This document shows positions 8,484 through 17,964 of a stretch of DNA of 64,000 nucleotides, one piece after another. Within the stretch, counting starts at the first letter, position 1, and the number at the start of each line of letters is the position of its first letter. The DNA is from Lacicoccus alkaliphilus DSM 16010. GTDB taxonomy: Bacteria; Bacillota; Bacilli; Staphylococcales; Salinicoccaceae. The notes under the pieces are model-generated. The model was not told where the DNA came from, did not search any database, and saw only the letters and a program-made list of their open reading frames with translations. The position numbers were made by a program, and so were the translations under genes. The stretch covers positions 186,001-250,000 of the forward strand of contig NZ_FRCF01000003.1 of NCBI RefSeq assembly GCF_900142805.1, given 5' to 3'.

Positions 8484-10076
8484 TTAAATTTGAAGATCCA
8501 CCTGCTTGAGGTCTTTGAAGCCTTCTATCACACTGAGTTCTTCCAGTGCTTCTTCGCTTACGCGTGAGTCGAGTGATAGCGATAACAGCGCCGCGCCGCC
8601 TTCGTTGGAACGGCCGAGCTGCATGCTTGCGATATTCACCTGATGTTTGCCGAGGATCATACCCATATCGCCGATGATGCCCGGACGGTCGATGTGATTG
8701 ATGACAAGGATATGCTGGGTCGGTTTGATGTCGACCTGATAGTCGTCCAGCTTGACGATACGCTCGCCGTATCCGTCGAGGACGCTGGCGCCGAGCACAA
8801 GATGCTCATCAGCATTGGTCAGCTCGACTTCCAGATAGTTGTTGTATCCTTTCGTCTTTCCTTTTTTCTCGACTTTATATGTGACGTCCTGCTCCTGAAG
8901 GAAATAAAGCGCATTGATGATATTGACGCTTTCACCGAAATGCGGGCGGAGCAGGTTCGCTATGAATGAACGGGTCAGCATGCTTGTATCATCCACGGCA
9001 ATATCACCGTGATATTTCAAGCGGATTTCATTCGGCGGCTTATTCATCAGCTGGATGCCGACGGAGCCCATATGGCTTGCGATATTGATGTATGGCTGAA
9101 GCTCTTTATTGATGTTCTCACTCATGCGCGGTGCATTGACAGCATGGACGATTGTGTTATTTTCGAGAATCTGGATGATTTCCCGGGAAACACTGACCGC
9201 GACTTTCTCCTGAGCTTCTATCGTAGAGGCGCCCAGGTGCGGTGTCACGATGACGGAAGGGTGGGACAGCAGCTCCATATTGGTCGGCGGCTCCTCTTCG
9301 AACACATCCAGTGCCGCACCTCCGATCCTTTCCTCTTTCAGTGCGTCAATCAGATCAGCTTCATCAATGATGCCTCCCCGCGCCACATTGACGAGCCTCA
9401 GGCCGGGCTTGCATTTTTCAAAGAACGACTTGCCGACGATGCCTTTGGTCTGCGGGGTGAGCGGTGTATGCACGGTGACGAAATCCGCCACCCCGGCAAT
9501 TTCATCCACTTCAAGTTTCTCGATTCCCGATTCTTTCGCCTTTTCATCGGATAAGTATGGGTCGAATGCAACAACCTTCATGCCGAAGATCTGGGCACGG
9601 CGTGCGACACCGAAGCCGATTTTACCGACCCCGATGATGCCGAGTGTTTTGCCGTAGAGCTCCACACCCTTGTGTGCACCGCGGTTCCATGTGCCTTCGG
9701 ATAGTTCTTTATGGGCTTCCGGAATATCACGCGATAACGAGAGCATCATTGCCATCGTATGTTCAGTCGCGGAGATGGTGTTGCCATCCGGTGCATTGAT
9801 GACGATGACGCCGAATTTGGTGGCCGCATCGATATCTATGTTATCCACGCCGACACCGGCGCGGGCGATCACTTTCAGCATCCGTCCGTGCTGGATGACG
9901 TTCTCTGTAATTTTTGTCTGGCTGCGTACGACGATGGCATGGTAATCATAAATGATTTCTATGATTTCATCTTCTGTAAGGCCGGTATTGATGTCGACCT
10001 GATAATTCGGGTGATCGATGAGTTCCTTGATGCCGTCTTCACTCACCGGATCCAGGACTAAAACCTTATAAGTCAT
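8484..10076 (-). CDS. serA: D-3-phosphoglycerate dehydrogenase
   Basis: First step of serine synthesis, NAD-dependent oxidation of 3-phosphoglycerate. 530 residues from ATG 10076, which has AGGAGG 8 bases upstream; the longer reading frame to 10115 has no ribosome site. The Rossmann motif GVGKIGFGVARRA is near 145-158, the catalytic Arg is in LVNVARGG, and the Glu-His pair lies near 263 and 280 (PHLGAST). An intervening domain and a C-terminal ACT domain (about 455-530, ILVINHIDRPGIIGDMG) follow, as in the long Bacillus-type enzyme. Overlaps the upstream aminotransferase gene by 11 bases. Confidence 0.96.
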   Translation of the reverse strand: MTYKVLVLDPVSEDGIKELIDHPNYQVDINTGLTEDEIIEIIYDYHAIVVRSQTKITENVIQHGRMLKVIARAGVGVDNIDIDAATKFGVIVINAPDGNTISATEHTMAMMLSLSRDIPEAHKELSEGTWNRGAHKGVELYGKTLGIIGVGKIGFGVARRAQIFGMKVVAFDPYLSDEKAKESGIEKLEVDEIAGVADFVTVHTPLTPQTKGIVGKSFFEKCKPGLRLVNVARGGIIDEADLIDALKEERIGGAALDVFEEEPPTNMELLSHPSVIVTPHLGASTIEAQEKVAVSVSREIIQILENNTIVHAVNAPRMSENINKELQPYINIASHMGSVGIQLMNKPPNEIRLKYHGDIAVDDTSMLTRSFIANLLRPHFGESVNIINALYFLQEQDVTYKVEKKGKTKGYNNYLEVELTNADEHLVLGASVLDGYGERIVKLDDYQVDIKPTQHILVINHIDRPGIIGDMGMILGKHQVNIASMQLGRSNEGGAALLSLSLDSRVSEEALEELSVIEGFKDLKQVDLQI

Positions 10077-11214
10077 TGAAAAATACCTCCTGAGCTTTTG
10101 TGATCGCTTTTCCATAATAATTCTTTTGCCTATGCTTTGAGACGATGCCTTCCAGTGCGCTGAGCACGAGGATGACGTCGGCAGGGAACATGTAGCCCAT
10201 ATGACCGATGCGGAGAATCTGCCCTTTCAAGTGTTTCTGTCCGCCGGCTATCGTTATTCCGAAGTTATTCTTGAGTTCGTCTTTGATGATCGAAAGCTCG
10301 TCGGAACTGGATTTGAACGCCGTAACGGTAGGTGATGCATATTGCTCCTCCACCAATAGTTCGAAATCCAGTGCTTCTAGGCCGGCCCGCAGCATGTCCC
10401 TCATCCTGCCATGTCTTTCAAATACATTTTCAAGGCCTTCCTCCGCAATCGAATCCAATACAGCTTCAAGTCCCTGGATCAGTGAGACCGCAGGAGTGAA
10501 AGGTGTGGTGTCTTTATCCAATGAATCGAAATACTGGTTCAAATCCAGATAAAACCTCGGAATATCATTGTCCCGGCCTTTCTGGCGCGCATTCTGATTC
10601 ATGGCGACGAATGCGAGACCGGGGGGGAGCATCAGGGCTTTCTGGCTGCCTGATATCAGACAATCTATCTTCGACTCTTCCATATTGAATTTCATGCCGC
10701 CGACACTGCTGACGCCGTCGACGATGAACAACGCATCTGTGTCATAATCTTTCACGATTTTCCCGAGTTCCGTCACGGGGTGCAGTACTGCCGTGGATGT
10801 TTCGCATGCCTGTGAAACGACGACTTTCACATTGTCCAGCTGACTCAGAAACTTTTTGAAATCGTCAGGATCAGCCGCTTCCCCCCATTCGACTTCATAA
10901 GTGTGGACATTATAAGGATAGGTTTTGGCGATGGCTTCGAAACGTGCCCCGAAAGCACCGCTCACGATGACGACAACGCTTTCATCTGGTGCAGTCAGGT
11001 TGACCATTGCCGCTTCAAGGGAACTCGTTCCGCTGGAGGAGAGGATGGCCACCTCATCTTTCGTACCAAAAACATCTTTGATCTTCGGTTTAATGCGGCG
11101 CATCAATTCCGTAAAGTCGCCGGACCTGTGCCCGATCATGCCTTCTGCCATGCGCTGGTTCACTTTTTCCGGAATCGGGGTGGGGCCGGGTGTCATAAGC
11201 ATTTTCTTATACAA
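10066..11214 (-). CDS. Class V aminotransferase (SerC-like, alanine-glyoxylate type)
   Basis: PLP-dependent fold-type I aminotransferase of 382 residues; the Schiff-base lysine is in ISGSQKALM and the N-terminal MTPGPTPIPE is family-typical. In Staphylococcaceae this protein sits directly before serA and is the likely donor of the amino group to 3-phosphohydroxypyruvate, or acts on glyoxylate/pyruvate; the exact partner is inferred from context. Start is TTG 11214 with AGGAGG 8 bases upstream; the next ATG is internal to the conserved N-terminus. Co-transcribed with serA. Confidence 0.88.
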   Translation of the reverse strand: MYKKMLMTPGPTPIPEKVNQRMAEGMIGHRSGDFTELMRRIKPKIKDVFGTKDEVAILSSSGTSSLEAAMVNLTAPDESVVVIVSGAFGARFEAIAKTYPYNVHTYEVEWGEAADPDDFKKFLSQLDNVKVVVSQACETSTAVLHPVTELGKIVKDYDTDALFIVDGVSSVGGMKFNMEESKIDCLISGSQKALMLPPGLAFVAMNQNARQKGRDNDIPRFYLDLNQYFDSLDKDTTPFTPAVSLIQGLEAVLDSIAEEGLENVFERHGRMRDMLRAGLEALDFELLVEEQYASPTVTAFKSSSDELSIIKDELKNNFGITIAGGQKHLKGQILRIGHMGYMFPADVILVLSALEGIVSKHRQKNYYGKAITKAQEVFFNDL

Positions 11215-11247
11215 ACTGAATTCCTCCTGTGTTTTTTACTAACTTCC

Positions 11248-11276
11248 ATAATATCGCAATTTTAAGAAAATATAAA
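11248..11276 (-). promoter_or_regulatory. Candidate promoter for aminotransferase-serA operon
   Basis: Minus strand TTTATA, 17-bp spacer, TATTAT, ending 34 bases upstream of the TTG start. Confidence 0.5.
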
Positions 11277-11284
11277 ATGATTTT

Positions 11285-12340
11285 TCAATTATCTTTACCT
11301 TCCGCGAGCATTCCGTCGACCAGTGAATGGGCTTCAAAGTAGATGTCCCTGTACGAATCCCCTTTCAATTCATGTGAAACAGAGCGGAGGCCGTTGTCCC
11401 GTATCTCCTTCTTCAACGCCTGGTAGAGCACATCGCCATGATGATCGCCTGCTGCCGGCGGAAGCAGTAAGATCAGGGCCCAGTTCTGCAGTTGAATGTA
11501 ATAATCGAATACATCATAGAGTCTCTTCGAGGATTCATTCGAATCGGACAGCTGGGTCATCACCTTGGCTGTCATGACATCGGTGTCCGCAAAGAAGACT
11601 TTCCGTGTTGCAGGAGAGTGGATGTTCTTACGGTTGATGTCGAACTGGCCGATGCCGATGGCGTGATAGTCCTTGGCATCCAGCTCATCTTCATTCACCT
11701 GGTGCGCTTTCAAATATTCCTTTTTATATTCGATGGAATAGCTCGTCGAATAGCGGCGCGCGAGATCCTTCACAAGCATGGATTTACCCGTACCTGGTGC
11801 TCCGAGGATCAGCACATTCTCTACAAAGAAACGGCGGAAGGGGCGGGTCACGTAATCCCAGTTGATCAGTGCCGCCTCACGGATATTCGTCCCGCTGATC
11901 CTGAGCACCTGCCTGTCCACAAGGATGACATCAGTTGAAACACTGCGCCATTGAGCTGAATAAAAATCTTTGAGCGGTGCCATATACTCTTCTTCCCCGA
12001 CGTAAAACGTGAGTTTTCCAAAATCTTTCACATGGTCCGGTGTGTGCTTTTGAATCAGGTCGGCCATCATCCCAAGCCACGAAGTCCAGCCTTCCGGATA
12101 GCGGGGGATATCGGTCTCATCCAGCTTCAGTACGGTGACATTCTCATCTCCGGCACACAGCTGCCGCATTGCCTTCACCCGATGGTTCAAACTCATGTCA
12201 TACTCATCTCCGCGATCGCCTGCATAACCGCTGACGATGACAAGCGCGTGGTCGTTTTCCCTCTTGGCACGGATGATCTGTTCGAAATGGCCCACATGGC
12301 ATGGCGCAAATGTCCCGAAATAAACGCCCAATTTTTTCAT
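11285..12340 (-). CDS. NadR-like bifunctional protein: NMN adenylyltransferase domain plus P-loop kinase domain
   Basis: 351 residues from ATG 12340 (GGGAG 8 bases upstream). Residues 1-165 are a nucleotidyltransferase with the GTFAPCHVGH motif (9-18, form GxFxPxHxGH) and ISGTNIRE (148-155, form ISxTxxR). Residues about 175-345 are a P-loop kinase with Walker A GAPGTGKS (180-187). That order matches NadR, which makes NAD from nicotinamide riboside in two steps. The helix-turn-helix of enterobacterial NadR is absent, as in lactobacilli and Haemophilus. No PnuC-type riboside transporter is seen nearby. Naming as NadR is by architecture. Confidence 0.82.
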   Translation of the reverse strand: MKKLGVYFGTFAPCHVGHFEQIIRAKRENDHALVIVSGYAGDRGDEYDMSLNHRVKAMRQLCAGDENVTVLKLDETDIPRYPEGWTSWLGMMADLIQKHTPDHVKDFGKLTFYVGEEEYMAPLKDFYSAQWRSVSTDVILVDRQVLRISGTNIREAALINWDYVTRPFRRFFVENVLILGAPGTGKSMLVKDLARRYSTSYSIEYKKEYLKAHQVNEDELDAKDYHAIGIGQFDINRKNIHSPATRKVFFADTDVMTAKVMTQLSDSNESSKRLYDVFDYYIQLQNWALILLLPPAAGDHHGDVLYQALKKEIRDNGLRSVSHELKGDSYRDIYFEAHSLVDGMLAEGKDN

Positions 12341-12493
12341 ATGTACAACTCCCACTTATTAATAATGACTTCTTGCCCCCATTATACGCCTAATTTCTAA
12401 AAAATTGAGGTCGATTATGCTACAATCATTTTATATATGGAAGCAGTAAAAACATCATGAAGTAATTTCGTGAGTGAATGGCGGGGCAGTGAA

Positions 12494-13336
12494 ATGTTTA
12501 AATGGACGAATCTATTCAGGGGATTTTTAATGGGGATATGTGAAATCATCCCCGGCATCAGCAGCGGGACGATGGCACTTCTTTTAGGTATATATGATCA
12601 ATTCCTCGGTGCAATCAGCCGTATCGTATCAAAGCATTTCAAAAAGGCGGTGCTTTATCTGCTGCCGCTGGTCATCGGCATGGGCATCGCCATACTCACG
12701 ATGTCTTCCCTGATGGATTATCTATTGACCGAACACATGGTGCCGACCCACTGGTTCTTCATCGGCATGGTGCTCGGCGTCGTTCCCATGATGTTCGGCA
12801 TTTCGAATTACAGGGTGGAGTTCAGGCCGGCGCATTACCTGGTGATTGGGCTGGTGACCATCCTTTTATACTGGATGTCTACAGTCAACGAGAGCGGGGC
12901 CCCGGCAGACACCATCGATATTTCGATGCTCACATTGACCCTCCTGTTTTTCAGCGGCATGCTTGCCTCTTCAGTCATGCTCCTGCCGGGCATCTCGGGA
13001 TCCCTCGTACTGCTCATCATTGGTGCGTATCCCATCATCATGCGGGCCATCAGTGAATTCACTTCACTCAACTTCGGAGTGGCCCCGTTACTCATTGCGA
13101 CGGGGCTTGGCATCGTATCGGGCCTGCTCCTGGCGAGCAGGGGGATTCAATTCCTGCTCAGGAATTACACATACCTCACTTATGCGGCCATCATCGGACT
13201 CCTGTTCGGCTCGGTGTTCCCGCTCTATCCCGGGTTTCCTGACACGCCGGGCACATGGATTGCTTCAATTGTTTCATTGGCTGCCGGATTGTCAATAAGT
13301 ACGTATATGGGCAGTAAAAATAAAGAAACTATATGA
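12494..13336 (+). CDS. DUF368 membrane protein, PopT-like polyprenyl-phosphate translocase
   Basis: Polytopic protein of 280 residues with the duplicated DUF368 signature: GICEIIPGISSGTMALLLGIYD near the N-terminus and VMLLPGISGSLVLLIIGAYP near 165. DUF368 proteins (PopT of Staphylococcus) recycle undecaprenyl phosphate across the membrane for wall and teichoic acid synthesis (established knowledge). Start ATG 12494 is preferred because homologues begin with a short Phe-Lys-Trp stretch before the first helix; a GTG at 12470 is possible and ribosome sites are weak for both. Confidence 0.88.
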   Translation: MFKWTNLFRGFLMGICEIIPGISSGTMALLLGIYDQFLGAISRIVSKHFKKAVLYLLPLVIGMGIAILTMSSLMDYLLTEHMVPTHWFFIGMVLGVVPMMFGISNYRVEFRPAHYLVIGLVTILLYWMSTVNESGAPADTIDISMLTLTLLFFSGMLASSVMLLPGISGSLVLLIIGAYPIIMRAISEFTSLNFGVAPLLIATGLGIVSGLLLASRGIQFLLRNYTYLTYAAIIGLLFGSVFPLYPGFPDTPGTWIASIVSLAAGLSISTYMGSKNKETI

Positions 13337-13348
13337 TGAGGTGACACG

Positions 13349-14404
13349 ATGACACATCAACATCCGCTGGTCGGGGAATTTTTCGGCTACATCAGAGGAA
13401 CGATCGATTACCGTATTGCGGTCGCAGGGCAGGTGGATGCGGGAAAAAGTGCGCTGATCAATGCGCTGACCGGTGAGCAATCCCACATATCGACCGAAAC
13501 CGATGCAACAAGGGACGTCACAGGGTATCTTTATGGTGAACACAGTGAACTGCTGGACTTCCCGGGGGTCGGTACGAAAGAATTCACACCTGGAGAGTAC
13601 AAGAAACTCTTGAAGAAACACAAGGTGAAACATGTCCTCTACGTATTCTCTTCGAAGATTAGGGAAGCGGATGAAAATGTGATCCGTTTCCTGGCTAAAA
13701 AGAACATCGGAATCACCTTCGTTTACAGCAAACTGGACGCACTCATCGACGTATCGGGCGCTCATGACCGCGAACTGCTGAAGCGGGAGAAGAATGCAGA
13801 GCTTCATGTCACCTTCAAGAAAATCATCAGAGATCCTCTCAAGTATCATTTCATCAGTGTGAAGGATGGGACAGGCATTGATGAATTGAAAGAAGAAATC
13901 GATGCATATTTCAATTCGAAGGATGAGGCATTCAGGAAAAGGGCCGGGGACACGAAGTACTTCGACAAATTCCTGAGTAAAAAGAGCAATGCGCTCGGTG
14001 CCAGGCTGCTCACGCCGGGATTTAAGGATCTGATATTGAGCAGGGAATTCAAAGCGATCGAACAGAAGACGACAGGGCATTTCCATATTGATGAAAGTGA
14101 CGCGGCGTTCGTCGGTGTGCCGATGCCCCGTGTCATCGATTTCGTCAACGAGGCGAAGGAGACGGGCAAAGCGGCGGGCAATTACAGGAAGATGATCGGC
14201 CCGCTCACGACTCTGATATCCACCGTGCTCAAAGTGAGGAAGCTGAATGTCATCACATTCATCCTCTCGACTTTCGGGGAAGCGGGTGTGAGGACGATCT
14301 ATCCCGTGCTGAAAGGTGTTTTTGAATATGTCCGTGCGATGAACGATATGGCGGGGGATGTACTGGAAAAACGCTTGAAGGAGCATGGAAATGATCACCG
14401 CTAA
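13349..14404 (+). CDS. IRG/dynamin-like small GTPase
   Basis: 351 residues. P-loop GQVDAGKS (27-34), a switch Thr region around TDATRDVTG, G3 DFPGVG (70-75) and G4 as YSKLD (126-130, SKxD instead of NKxD). The C-terminal 200 residues are helical, with a Lys/Arg-rich end and a moderately hydrophobic stretch (TTLISTVLKVRKLNVITFIL), which could touch membrane. The pattern resembles immunity-related GTPase-like bacterial proteins; no precise family name is certain. It follows the DUF368 gene by 12 bases with GAGGTGACA as ribosome site, so the two are co-transcribed. Confidence 0.75.
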   Translation: MTHQHPLVGEFFGYIRGTIDYRIAVAGQVDAGKSALINALTGEQSHISTETDATRDVTGYLYGEHSELLDFPGVGTKEFTPGEYKKLLKKHKVKHVLYVFSSKIREADENVIRFLAKKNIGITFVYSKLDALIDVSGAHDRELLKREKNAELHVTFKKIIRDPLKYHFISVKDGTGIDELKEEIDAYFNSKDEAFRKRAGDTKYFDKFLSKKSNALGARLLTPGFKDLILSREFKAIEQKTTGHFHIDESDAAFVGVPMPRVIDFVNEAKETGKAAGNYRKMIGPLTTLISTVLKVRKLNVITFILSTFGEAGVRTIYPVLKGVFEYVRAMNDMAGDVLEKRLKEHGNDHR

Positions 14405-14432
14405 ACACTTTCTTATTTAAGGGGATTATGAT

Positions 14433-15593
14433 ATGGCAGAGTTGAAACTCGAAAATATAAAAAAAAGCTACGACAACGGTCCGGCGGTCGTGCGTGATTT
14501 CAATCTGACGATCGATGACGGCGAGTTCATCGTTTTCGTCGGCCCGTCGGGCTGCGGCAAATCGACAACGCTCAGGATGATTGCGGGCCTTGAAGAGATC
14601 ACTGAAGGCGATTTGTACATCAACGGCAGACGCATGAATGATGTTGAACCGAAAAACAGGGATATCGCGATGGTGTTCCAAAACTACGCGCTTTATCCGC
14701 ATATGAGCGTATATGACAATATGGCATTCGGCCTGAAGCTGAGGAAGACGCCGAAGAAGGAGATAAAAGCCCAGGTCCATGAGGCGGCGGAGATACTCGG
14801 CCTCACCGAATACCTTGACCGCAAACCGAAAGCACTGTCAGGGGGGCAGAGACAGCGTGTGGCACTCGGCAGAGCGATTGTACGCGATGCGGGTGTCTTC
14901 CTGATGGATGAGCCGCTCTCAAACCTCGATGCGAAACTCCGCGTGCAGATGCGTGCAGAAATCACCAAGCTGCATAAAAGACTTGAAACCACGACCATTT
15001 ACGTGACCCACGACCAGACGGAGGCGCTCACGATGGCGACGAGGATCGTAGTGCTGAACAAGGGTGACATCATGCAGGTCGGGACACCGAAGGAAGTGTA
15101 TGACCTGCCTGAAAATGTCTTCGTCGCAGAATTCATCGGCTCGCCGGCCATGAACGTTTTGGAGGGACGCATAGACGGCGGAGCATTCTTCATCGGGGAT
15201 ACCAGCTTTGAAATCCCCGAAGATAAAAGGCAGATGCTGATTGATGAAGGGTATGACGGAAAGCAGGTCAAATTCGGCATCCGTCCCGAAGATATCCGGG
15301 ACGAAGCGAGGTATGTCAAAGCGTCGAAATCAAGTTTCGATGTTGAAATCCGTGTGAGCGAAATGCACGGTTCAGAAACCATGCTCTATGCAGATCTCGC
15401 CGGTCAGGAGTTCATTGCACGGGTGGATGCAAGGCATAATATCACGGTCGGCGACAGACTGAAATTTGCATTCGACATGGAAAACAGCCACTTTTTCGAT
15501 ATTGAAACGGGAAACAGGATTGTGAGCCGGGAGTACCGGGACAAAGAGGCGGAGCGGATCTGGAAAAGTCATTCCGGCATCATCAAAGTCTGA
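14433..15593 (+). CDS. Multi-sugar ABC transporter ATPase (MsmX/UgpC family)
   Basis: 386 residues. Walker [10 protein letters not shown] (37-45), signature LSGGQRQ (135-141), Walker B VFLMDE (155-160), then a C-terminal TOBE/MalK-type regulatory domain. Such orphan ATPases energise several carbohydrate permeases (MsmX in Bacillus) or glycerol-3-phosphate uptake (UgpC). No permease or binding protein lies beside it, which fits a shared orphan ATPase. Ribosome site AAGGGGAT precedes ATG 14433. Confidence 0.92.
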   Translation: MAELKLENIKKSYDNGPAVVRDFNLTIDDGEFIVFVGPSGCGKSTTLRMIAGLEEITEGDLYINGRRMNDVEPKNRDIAMVFQNYALYPHMSVYDNMAFGLKLRKTPKKEIKAQVHEAAEILGLTEYLDRKPKALSGGQRQRVALGRAIVRDAGVFLMDEPLSNLDAKLRVQMRAEITKLHKRLETTTIYVTHDQTEALTMATRIVVLNKGDIMQVGTPKEVYDLPENVFVAEFIGSPAMNVLEGRIDGGAFFIGDTSFEIPEDKRQMLIDEGYDGKQVKFGIRPEDIRDEARYVKASKSSFDVEIRVSEMHGSETMLYADLAGQEFIARVDARHNITVGDRLKFAFDMENSHFFDIETGNRIVSREYRDKEAERIWKSHSGIIKV

Positions 15594-15609
15594 ATGGGGT
15601 CCACGATGG

Positions 15610-15648
15610 GCCGGTATGGAGTGTTCAGGCATTCATGTCGGCTTTTTA
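15610..15648 (+). terminator. Probable terminator after MsmX-like gene
   Basis: GCCGGTATGGA pairs with TTCATGTCGGC including G-U pairs, followed by five T residues. Confidence 0.6.
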
Positions 15649-15680
15649 TTATAAAGAGAGCTTAATTGAGGGGGCAAAAC

Positions 15681-16367
15681 ATGATCCAGTTCGACCACAT
15701 CATACATTACGTGAATCATCTCGACGAAGCACGGAAAGAGGCACCGCTCGAAATCCATTCCGGGGGGGTGCACAAGCGTCTCGGCACAGAGAACCTGTTA
15801 TCCTACATCGATACAAGATACATCGAGTATCTCACCATCAGGGACCGTGACCAGTTCCATGACCATCTGCGTGAAGCAGAGGATTCCTTCGCCAAAGCAA
15901 TCCATAAATGCAATTATACGGAAGGGTTCATCCGCTATGCGCTTGCCACGGACGATATTGTACAGCTTTGCGAGCGCTACCGGGCCCAGGGCTTCAAAAC
16001 ATTCGGACCACTGTATATGGAACGGGAAACCAATGGAGAGACATTGCGCTGGTCACTGCTCTATATATTGAGTGAGACTCATATGTTTCCATTTTTCATC
16101 CAATGGGAAGAGGATGACGATGCGAGAAGGGAAAGGATCCGGAGTTTTGGGGCCTCGATGGAACCTGCCGAAATGAAAATCACCCAGACGGTTAAGGATG
16201 CCGCTGAGTGGCAGGCGTTCTTCGACGTCATCGGCATCTGGAAGGGACAGGTTGATGAAAATACCGTGATTGAGATCGAACAAGGCGATCACCCCGACAT
16301 GTCGATTGAAATCGGCACGGGCGGTGAAAGCGGTGATTATCTGGGTGCGGATTACAAGTTTATATAA
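15681..16367 (+). CDS. VOC superfamily (glyoxalase-like) protein
   Basis: 228 residues from ATG 15681, which has GAGGGGG 7 bases upstream. The N-terminal strand FDHIIHYV plus a central HMFPFFIQWEED segment are typical of the glyoxalase-like domain in which paired beta-alpha-beta-beta-beta units bind a metal; His in FDHI and Glu in QWEE are candidate ligands. Substrate unknown. Its last 16 bases overlap the 3' end of the convergent small membrane gene. Confidence 0.8.
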   Translation: MIQFDHIIHYVNHLDEARKEAPLEIHSGGVHKRLGTENLLSYIDTRYIEYLTIRDRDQFHDHLREAEDSFAKAIHKCNYTEGFIRYALATDDIVQLCERYRAQGFKTFGPLYMERETNGETLRWSLLYILSETHMFPFFIQWEEDDDARRERIRSFGASMEPAEMKITQTVKDAAEWQAFFDVIGIWKGQVDENTVIEIEQGDHPDMSIEIGTGGESGDYLGADYKFI

Positions 16368-16597
16368 AGCATGAAAACGAGATGCGAAACGGCGGTCAGG
16401 ACGGTCAGGAGTGCGAATATCTTCATCGCCGCAGAGCCGCCTACGAGAAGATATACAAGGGCCAGGATGAATGAAATGACGGCCAGGATGATGCGGGCGC
16501 TCAACAGCTGGATGAACCCTGTATCAAAGTACTGTGTCATTTCGATCATGCTGGCTGCATTGAGCAGCAGTAAAATGATCAATATAACGATTCTCAT
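16352..16597 (-). CDS. Small membrane protein (81 aa), unknown
   Basis: Three predicted hydrophobic helices (about residues 1-18, 28-50, 56-78) with almost no loops. Start ATG 16597 has AAAGGTGG 8 bases upstream. Not recognised. Its 3' end overlaps the VOC gene tail-to-tail by 16 bases. Length and layout resemble the 91-residue membrane protein at 17965-18240; kinship is only suggested. Confidence 0.65.
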   Translation of the reverse strand: MRIVILIILLLLNAASMIEMTQYFDTGFIQLLSARIILAVISFILALVYLLVGGSAAMKIFALLTVLTAVSHLVFMLYINL

Positions 16598-16654
16598 ATA
16601 TAACGCCACCTTTCATAAATGGAATTATAACAGATTTTTGGATTGGAGATAACT

Positions 16655-17917
16655 ATGTATAAACGACAGCATTTAAGTGAGGAAGAACATAATCGGTTCA
16701 TAGAAGACCATCCGAATGGAGACCTGCTCCAGCTGACGGACTGGGCAGCTTCAAAAAAACTGACTGGATGGTATTTCAGGCGCTTTGCAATCACCGATGA
16801 AACTTCGGAAACACGGGGTGCGGCCACACTTTTATTTAAAAAGGTGCCTAAATTGAATGCGACGCTCTGCTATATTTCCCGGGGCTTCGTCTGCGACTAC
16901 CACGATCATGCGCTCGTCGAGGCGATGCTGAAAGAGGCGGTCGCCATCGCGAAGGAAGAGAAGGCCTATACGATTAAAATCGACCCTGATCTGCCTGTAG
17001 CCCGGTATGAAGATGCGCTTGAAAACCTTAAAGTACTCGGCTTCAGGCATCACGGTTTCCAGGACGGCATGAGCAAGAATACGATTCAGCCGCGCCAGAC
17101 GATGGTGACGGATATCGCCAAGGACGATGCCTCACTGCTGAAAAGCTTCGAGCGCAACAACCGGACTAAAGTGCGCAGTGCACTCAGGAAGGGGACGGAA
17201 GTGTATGTGGCATCGCGTGAGGATCTCCCGGTCTTCGTCGACCTCATGAAAGAGACGGGGGAGCGCGACGGTTTCCTCACGCGTGATATCACCTATTTCG
17301 AATCGATGTACGACCATCTGAACCCGAACGGCCATATGGAACTCTTCCTTGTCCGGCTCATCCCTTCCAACGTGGAGGCGTCCGTGATCGAGGACCTTGA
17401 AAAGCTGGATAAAGATATCGAAAAGGCAGGTAAGAAAAAGGACGGCATCAAGAAGGACAACGAGTTGAAGGGCCTCGCCGGCAGGCGGGAAAAACTTGAA
17501 AATCAGCTCGAAGAGGCCCGGAGAATCAAGCAGGCACACCCTGAAGGGATCATCTTGTCGGGTGCACTGCTTGCATTGTCCGGCCACAAGGCTTATTACT
17601 TATACGGCGCCTCATCGAATGAATACAGGGATTACCTGCCGAACCATCATATGCAGTTCGTCATGATGCAGTATGCAAGGGACAAGGGTGCAAAAACGTA
17701 TGACTTCGGCGGTGTCAGTGTGATGCCTGAGAAGGATTCGCCGCACTTCGGGCTATGGCAGTTCAAAAAAGTATGGGGTACGGAAGTTTCAGAGAAGATC
17801 GGGGAATTCGACTTCATATTGAGGCGGCCCATATATATGGCGGCAGAAATCGGTGTACCGATATTCCAAAAAGGCAAGATCAGGATGAACCAGCTGAGGA
17901 AAGGGAAAAAAGAATGA
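16655..17917 (+). CDS. fmhB: FmhB/FemX peptidoglycan glycyltransferase
   Basis: Adds the first residue of the interpeptide bridge to the lysine of lipid II, using aminoacyl-tRNA, at the cytosolic membrane face; essential in Staphylococcus aureus. 420 residues. It has the family stretch GDLLQLTDWAASKKLTGWY, two GNAT-like domains (CYISRGFVCDY; LYGASSNEYRDYLPNHHMQ) and the coiled-coil arm at about 245-295 that separates the halves. Start ATG 16655 with GGAG 6 bases upstream. Monocistronic. The bridge residue identity cannot be read from sequence. Confidence 0.95.
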   Translation: MYKRQHLSEEEHNRFIEDHPNGDLLQLTDWAASKKLTGWYFRRFAITDETSETRGAATLLFKKVPKLNATLCYISRGFVCDYHDHALVEAMLKEAVAIAKEEKAYTIKIDPDLPVARYEDALENLKVLGFRHHGFQDGMSKNTIQPRQTMVTDIAKDDASLLKSFERNNRTKVRSALRKGTEVYVASREDLPVFVDLMKETGERDGFLTRDITYFESMYDHLNPNGHMELFLVRLIPSNVEASVIEDLEKLDKDIEKAGKKKDGIKKDNELKGLAGRREKLENQLEEARRIKQAHPEGIILSGALLALSGHKAYYLYGASSNEYRDYLPNHHMQFVMMQYARDKGAKTYDFGGVSVMPEKDSPHFGLWQFKKVWGTEVSEKIGEFDFILRRPIYMAAEIGVPIFQKGKIRMNQLRKGKKE

Positions 17918-17922
17918 CGATG

Positions 17923-17956
17923 AAAAACCCGGGCAGGATTCCTGTCCGGGTTTTGT
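17923..17956. terminator. Bidirectional terminator, fmhB / MFS operon
   Basis: AAAACCCGGGCAGG pairs with CCTGTCCGGGTTTT around an ATT loop; T runs on both strands. Confidence 0.9.
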
Positions 17957-17964
17957 CTGAGAAC

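Noticed and set aside
13292-14398. 368-residue reverse open frame opposite the GTPase
   Set aside because: Exact antisense shadow of a gene with clear GTPase motifs; no ribosome site, composition rich in Arg, His and Phe as expected for a shadow.
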